From Candidatus Aerophobota bacterium (GTDB lineage Bacteria; Aerophobota; Aerophobia; Aerophobales; AE-B3A), in contig JAUWAK010000037.1 in assembly GCA_030602105.1 (NCBI GenBank), forward strand, positions 1-9,250: 9,250 bases of DNA, written 5' to 3'. A program made the translations under genes and the position numbers. Below are positions 6,265-9,250 of this stretch, piece after piece; position 1 is the stretch's first letter, and each line of letters begins with the position of its first letter. The notes below the pieces were generated by a model, which was not told where the DNA came from, made no database searches, and saw nothing but the letters and a program-made list of their open reading frames with translations.

Positions 6265-7068
6265 CTATTTCTGCCTGCCTTTTCTCTTAGAAGCCCCACA
6301 GCAGACCTTTGATATGAGGACTGCTGCCATACCAGCTCCCACGCCATTGTCTATATTAACCACTACCAGCCCGGATGAGCAAGATTGTAACATAGACATC
6401 AAGGACGCCTTCCCCCCTGCCCCATAGCCATAACCCTGAGAGGTGGGGACGCCGATTACCGGGACATCCACCAGTCCGGCAACGATAGAAGGAAGAGAAC
6501 CTTCCATTCCGGCTACCACAATAATAGCGTCCACTTTTCTTTCTCTCATCTCCTTTAGAGCCGGAAAGACTCTGTGTATCCCTGCCACTCCTACATCGTA
6601 CGATTTCACCACCTCGCAGCCGATCTCCTCTGCTACTATCCTGGCTTCCTCAGCTACTGGAATGTCGGAGGTTCCCGCCGATATTATTCCTATACTCCCG
6701 TAGCTCCGCGGAGCATCTCGCTCCTTGAGAACCGCCATCCTGGCCTTCTCCTCATAGGAGCATCTACCCAACTTCTTCAACTTCTGGGCAAGCGAGGGAC
6801 TAACCCGGGATACGATGACGGCACCGGTCCTCTTGTAGACACCTCGAGCTATTTCTACCACATCATCCTCACTCTTCCCCTCTGCCAGAACAATCTCCGG
6901 TACCCCCCTTCTCTTCTTCCTGTCCAGATCGAACTTTGCCTCCTCACCGATGCATATATACCCTCGGATAAGCTCGTCAGCCTCCTCAAGAGAGATCTTC
7001 CTCTTCTTATAGTCCTCCAGAACTTCCCTCAGGGGTCTCCCCATTAAATCTTCGCTAGCCGCAGTCAT
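6265..7068 (-). CDS. larB: LarB, pyridinium-3,5-biscarboxylic acid mononucleotide synthase
   Basis: First enzyme of nickel-pincer nucleotide synthesis. It carboxylates nicotinic acid adenine dinucleotide and cleaves it to the biscarboxylated mononucleotide. The 267-aa protein has the N-terminal helical part (LREVLEDYKKRKISLEEAD at 13-31) and an AIR-carboxylase-like domain: ISAGTSDIPVAEEA at 129-142, DVGVAGIHR at 158-166, VVAGMEGSLPSIVAGL at 184-199, and VIGVPTSQGYG at 204-214. Cys230 in LQSCSSGLVVVNIDNG matches the family's conserved Cys, shown in Lactiplantibacillus LarB to link covalently to the substrate. A Cys-Cys and basic tail ends the protein. The ATG overlaps the larC2 stop as ATGA. 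It is last in the operon. Confidence 0.95.
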   Translation of the reverse strand: MTAASEDLMGRPLREVLEDYKKRKISLEEADELIRGYICIGEEAKFDLDRKKRRGVPEIVLAEGKSEDDVVEIARGVYKRTGAVIVSRVSPSLAQKLKKLGRCSYEEKARMAVLKERDAPRSYGSIGIISAGTSDIPVAEEARIVAEEIGCEVVKSYDVGVAGIHRVFPALKEMRERKVDAIIVVAGMEGSLPSIVAGLVDVPVIGVPTSQGYGYGAGGKASLMSMLQSCSSGLVVVNIDNGVGAGMAAVLISKVCCGASKRKGRQK

Positions 7069-7526
7069 TGACCTGATTCCTTTATTATGTGCCTCATTAT
7101 TTCCTGCTTTACCTTCCTGAGGGGCAGTCCCAGCTCTCGAGACAGTCTTCTGAGATCCTCGAATTCAGGCTTGACGTTTATCTCCTCTCCTTCTATCTGC
7201 GAGACCTTAACCCTTATGCTCGTCTCCTTTCCCATCAAGAGAATCTTGAGAGTTTTGGTATTCCTTTCAGCCACAAATCTTTTGCAGTTGATTACTCTCA
7301 CTCCAAGACACCCCGTCTCTTTCATTAATCTCTTGACAAGCCCAGGGTAATATTTCTCATGGCAGATTACTCTAATTAGGTGGGACGGTCGGTTTTTTTT
7401 GGAGATACAGGGAAGAATAGAGACATCCAAGGCGCCTTCACTGGTGAAATCCTCAACGATGGTCCCGAGAATCTCCCCATCTACGTCATCCACATTTGTT
7501 TCCAGAATGCAAATCTCTTCTTTCAT
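7065..7526 (-). CDS. larC2: LarC2, C-terminal half of nickel insertion protein LarC
   Basis: LarC is a CTP-dependent nickel insertase that completes the nickel-pincer nucleotide. This 153-aa frame is its C-terminal (CTP-binding) half: ETNVDDVDGEILG at 9-21, GALDVSILPCISKKNRPSHL at 31-50, ETGCLGVRV at 70-78, and VKPEFEDLRRLSRELGLPL at 117-135 are all family signatures. Its ATG overlaps the larC1 TGA as ATGA, in the -1 frame relative to larC1. In Lactiplantibacillus the full protein is made by -1 ribosomal frameshifting. Here the two parts would sum to about 407 residues, near a normal fused LarC. It could be made as a separate chain by reinitiation, as a fusion by frameshifting, or both. Its stop overlaps larB. 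Confidence 0.92.
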   Translation of the reverse strand: MKEEICILETNVDDVDGEILGTIVEDFTSEGALDVSILPCISKKNRPSHLIRVICHEKYYPGLVKRLMKETGCLGVRVINCKRFVAERNTKTLKILLMGKETSIRVKVSQIEGEEINVKPEFEDLRRLSRELGLPLRKVKQEIMRHIIKESGQ

Positions 7527-8287
7527 TGAGCTACTATTACTTCCAGGACATTAGGAACATCCAGGTCCATTGCCCCTGCCCCATAGCCTCTTTTTCTTAC
7601 TACCAGCTCTTCCTTTCTTTCTCTAGCCAAAAAATGCCGAACCATTCCGGTTAGGAGGGCAGCTCCCGTGGGTGTAAGGAGCTCTACTTCAAGAGGGCCC
7701 TTTTGGTAAGGAATTTTGTACCTATCCAGGATTCTCTTTGTTGCCGGTGCAGGTACAGGAAAAGTGCCGTGGGAAAAACTGACCTTCCCGCCTCCCACAT
7801 AAACCGGCTCCAAACAGTAGATGTTTTTTTTGGGGAAAAAGCCCAGTTCCTGGAGCGCTACCGCACTGCCAAGGATGTCCATTAAGATGTCGGTGGCTTC
7901 GTGCAGATGGGAAGGGTTAGTAAAACCAGGTATTTCTCTATGAGCCTCCTCTTCAGCATCGAAGAGGATGTCCAGAGACTCCTGAGCAAATTGGACATAC
8001 GCTTCTGGCAAGCACAGCCCTTTGACAGCCTCTCGCAGAGCCTTCCTGGTTTTTTCTCGATCGACCCCGTGGGGAGAAGGCTCAAAGAAGACATCCACCT
8101 TGGTGGCCTGAGTATCCATTTTTCTGTGGGGGTATATTCTGACTCTGGCATCTCCCAAGAGCCGGCCCACTGTCTCCATAGCACTTTTGATTCTCGTGCT
8201 CGTAGCCCCCAGGCCTACCAATGCCCCCACCATCATATCTCCAGACATACCCGCCTGGGGGTTAAGGAATAGCTTCAGATTGGTCAC
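7523..8287 (-). CDS. larC1: LarC1, N-terminal half of nickel insertion protein LarC
   Basis: The N-terminal, metal-related half of LarC, 254 aa. Motifs are AGMSGDMMVGAL at 12-23, SHLHEATDILMDILGSAVAL at 126-145, VYVGGGKVSFSHGTFPVPAPA at 162-181 and LTPTGAALL at 204-212, ending with RKRGYGAGAMDLDVPNVLEV. Two differences from the usual pattern are seen: NPQAGMSGDM has Asn where most have Asp at the start of the first motif, and the HLHE segment is about two residues shorter than the usual HEVGAVDxIVDIVG. The start is GTG at 8287, supported by AAGGGG about 7 bases upstream and by the promoter only 20 bases before it. It is the first gene of larC1-larC2-larB. Confidence 0.94.
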   Translation of the reverse strand: MTNLKLFLNPQAGMSGDMMVGALVGLGATSTRIKSAMETVGRLLGDARVRIYPHRKMDTQATKVDVFFEPSPHGVDREKTRKALREAVKGLCLPEAYVQFAQESLDILFDAEEEAHREIPGFTNPSHLHEATDILMDILGSAVALQELGFFPKKNIYCLEPVYVGGGKVSFSHGTFPVPAPATKRILDRYKIPYQKGPLEVELLTPTGAALLTGMVRHFLARERKEELVVRKRGYGAGAMDLDVPNVLEVIVAQ

Positions 8288-8292
8288 TTCTT

Positions 8293-8299
8293 ACCCCTT
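8293..8299 (-). promoter_or_regulatory. ribosome binding site deciding the larC1 GTG start
   Basis: On the minus strand AAGGGGT sits about 6 bases before the GTG at 8287. With transcription predicted to start near 8303, the leader is only about 16 bases and the site is at its very 5' end. Confidence 0.6.
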
Positions 8300-8309
8300 A
8301 TCTTCGCGA

Positions 8310-8337
8310 ATTATATCACCGCGTGCCCTAGCGTCAA
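8310..8337 (-). promoter_or_regulatory. sigma-70 promoter of the lar operon
   Basis: On the minus strand TTGACG (8337-8332, five of six) is followed after 16 bases by a perfect TATAAT (8315-8310). The leader to the larC1 GTG is about 16 bases. The lar genes therefore have their own strong promoter, separate from nifS-nifU. No clear operator dyad is visible within it. Confidence 0.75.
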
Positions 8338-8578
8338 GAGGTATCTCGGCACCATTTTCCCTTGCTCCACAGGAACCCTCTTCCCGTCTTCGACGGCAAG
8401 TATGTCCCGAATGTCACTTGGAGAAAAATGTGCCTCAAATAACGAGCACCCATAAAGACTGTTAACTGACCCCAATTTGATCAAAGAAATAGCTAAGGGA
8501 ATTATCAAAATGAGGGAGGGAAAAACATACATTAAGAAGAACGTAACTGGATGCTAGGCCCTCACCCTTGATAAAAAT
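8338..8578. other. intergenic region between the nifU group and lar
   Basis: Together with the lar promoter this makes a 291-base gap. It holds a probable minus-strand terminator (8424-8451) and a small perfect hairpin at 8384-8396 (CCGTC, 3-base loop, GACGG) with no T tract. A 73-codon minus-strand frame spans 8532-8311 but has no ribosome binding site and ends inside the lar promoter. A patch at 8402-8433 repeats ATGTC-like words (8402-8406, 8412-8416, 8428-8432) in a style seen in the ends of some insertion sequences, so it may be a decayed mobile-element remnant. This last point is only an impression. Confidence 0.35.
8424..8451 (-). terminator. candidate intrinsic terminator after the nifS-nifU group
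   Basis: On the minus strand GTGCTC (8449-8444) pairs with GAGGCAC (8436-8430) with one bulged base and a 7-base loop, followed by ATTTTT. It lies about 130 bases after the zinc-ribbon gene stop and before the lar promoter. The stem is modest. Confidence 0.4.
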
Positions 8579-8776
8579 TCACCCTACCTGTGTTCCGCAC
8601 CCCGGACAAACACGTGCTTCTGCGGCAAGAACCTGTCCACAACTTTTGCAGAATCGGATCTCCTTACCGCAGGCCTTGCAGAAAGGGAAGGGCTTAGAAA
8701 GGTTGGCATCACAGTATGGGCAAGCGCAGAGCCTCTCTTTTTTCTCTGATCTTTTGGCTCGAGGGTTGGATCTCAT
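8579..8776 (-). CDS. small double zinc-ribbon protein coupled to nifU
   Basis: A 65-aa protein with four CxxC pairs: Cys19/22 (CPYC), Cys33/36 (CKAC), Cys43/46 (CKSC) and Cys57/60 (CPGC), plus Cys17. This is the layout of a double zinc ribbon binding two zinc ions. The N-terminus is strongly basic (MRSNPRAKRSEKKER). The frame can be opened 27 codons further upstream, but that part lies wholly inside nifU in another frame; the ATG at 8776 overlaps the nifU TGA as ATGA, the pattern of the other coupled genes here, so it is the likely start. Function is unknown. Position suggests a link to iron-sulfur assembly or sulfur transfer, though small zinc ribbons of this kind occur in many contexts. Confidence 0.75.
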   Translation of the reverse strand: MRSNPRAKRSEKKERLCACPYCDANLSKPFPFCKACGKEIRFCKSCGQVLAAEARVCPGCGTQVG

Positions 8777-9165
8777 TTTTTCTTGTCTCTCTTTCCTTTC
8801 TTGCTTCGATAATCCTCTATAGCTTTGCGGAGGGCATCGGCACCCAGATTGGAACAATGAAGTTTATTCTTGGGAAGACCTCCCAGTTCAGCAGCCACCC
8901 TCTTATTGGTGATCTTCATCGCTTCATCCAGGGTTTTCCCCTTTGCCATTTCACTGACCATACTGGATACAGCGATGGCAGCTCCACAGCCAAAAGTTTT
9001 GAACTTAACGTCGCTAAGCCGGCCACTGTTCACCTTGATGTAGAAAGTCATCAGATCCCCACAGATCGGATTTCCCACGGTGCCTTCACCATCAGCATTA
9101 TCAATCTGACCCACATTGCGAGGATTCATGAAGTGATCCATCACCTTTTCACTGTACTTGAGCAT
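8773..9165 (-). CDS. nifU: iron-sulfur cluster scaffold protein, IscU/NifU N-terminal type
   Basis: Scaffold on which sulfur from a cysteine desulfurase and iron are assembled into [2Fe-2S] or [4Fe-4S] clusters. The 130-aa protein contains only the IscU-like domain, without the ferredoxin and C-terminal Nfu domains of full nitrogen-fixation NifU. The three ligand cysteines are Cys35 (GNPICGD, with the conserved Asp37), Cys60 (FGCGAAIA) and Cys104 (KLHCSNLGADAL). Before the last Cys it has GGLPKNK in place of the LPPVK bound by the HscA chaperone, so that chaperone may not be used. The tail is Lys-rich. AGAGGGG precedes the ATG by about 6 bases. It starts 15 bases after nifS and overlaps the zinc-ribbon gene by 4 bases. 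Confidence 0.95.
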   Translation of the reverse strand: MLKYSEKVMDHFMNPRNVGQIDNADGEGTVGNPICGDLMTFYIKVNSGRLSDVKFKTFGCGAAIAVSSMVSEMAKGKTLDEAMKITNKRVAAELGGLPKNKLHCSNLGADALRKAIEDYRSKKGKRDKKK

Positions 9166-9180
9166 CTTTTCCCCTCTGTC

Positions 9181-9250
9181 TTATTCTTTGTACAAAGGAG
9201 ACATTTGCCTTAATCTTTCCACTATGGGCGGCAGTGTCTCCAACAGATAG
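9181..9250 (-). CDS. nifS: cysteine desulfurase NifS, C-terminal end (runs off the right edge)
   Basis: The last 22 codons are readable (YLLETLPPIVERLRQMSPLY then KE and TAA at 9183-9181). The pattern LPPIVERLRxMSPLY is characteristic of the C-terminus of NifS/IscS cysteine desulfurases, which supply sulfur to the scaffold encoded next. The catalytic Cys and PLP Lys lie outside the window. Its stop is 15 bases before the nifU ATG. The assignment rests on a short segment but is strongly supported by the neighbour. Confidence 0.8.
   Translation of the reverse strand, partial: YLLETLPPIVERLRQMSPLYKE

Noticed and set aside
6574..7047. 157-codon plus-strand frame
   Set aside because: Shadow of larB; no RBS and no recognisable motif.
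8384..8396. Small hairpin as a terminator
   Set aside because: The 5-bp stem lacks a following T tract on either strand.
8311..8532. 73-codon minus-strand frame as a real gene
   Set aside because: No RBS, ends within the lar promoter, contains the candidate terminator, and no family is recognisable. Kept only as a possible remnant.
8777..8857. Longer start for the zinc-ribbon protein
   Set aside because: The extra 27 residues lie wholly inside nifU in another frame, are not zinc-ribbon-like, and the ATGA overlap at 8776 fits the local pattern.
8716..9213. 165-codon plus-strand frame
   Set aside because: Shadow of nifU and the zinc-ribbon gene.

Overview
The window looks like ordinary chromosomal DNA of an anaerobic bacterium. 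The evidence is NifS/NifU iron-sulfur assembly, nickel-pincer cofactor genes, a K+-dependent membrane pyrophosphatase and a MEMO/AmrB protein. Base composition is roughly balanced, Shine-Dalgarno sites are strong, and several promoters are close to the sigma-70 consensus. The mix fits a Firmicutes-like or deep-branching candidate-phylum bacterium, but the lineage cannot be fixed from sequence alone. No phage, CRISPR, tRNA, rRNA or complete insertion sequence is visible.

Layout. Almost everything is on the minus strand, so read from right to left. (1) 9250-8579: the 3' end of nifS, then nifU, then a 65-aa double zinc-ribbon protein coupled to nifU by an ATGA overlap. (2) 8578-8288: a 291-bp gap with a likely terminator, a possible decayed insertion and a near-consensus promoter. 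(3) 8287-6265: a lar operon, larC1-larC2-larB, with both junctions ATGA overlaps. LarC is split into two frames. (4) 6232-5687, plus strand: a flavin reductase/flavoredoxin-like gene, convergent with larB and divergent from prs. (5) 5686-5398: a divergent promoter region. (6) 5397-254: an operon-like run prs-rplY-pth-hppA-amrB. (7) 253-1: a short gap, then the first 27 codons of a radC-like gene that leaves the window.

How the genes fit together. LarB and LarC carry out the first and last parts of nickel-pincer nucleotide synthesis. LarE and a target enzyme such as LarA must lie elsewhere. The prs operon joins PRPP synthesis, a ribosomal protein, peptidyl-tRNA recycling and a pump that uses the pyrophosphate released by biosynthesis. 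This combination is metabolically sensible, though the link to pyrophosphate supply is inference.

I see no clear undescribed multi-gene system. The points most worth checking are the split larC without an obvious slippery heptamer, the two glutamates in the ion-gate helix of the pyrophosphatase, the zinc-ribbon protein coupled to nifU, the well-primed small ORF across the prs promoter, and the possible mobile-element remnant before lar.
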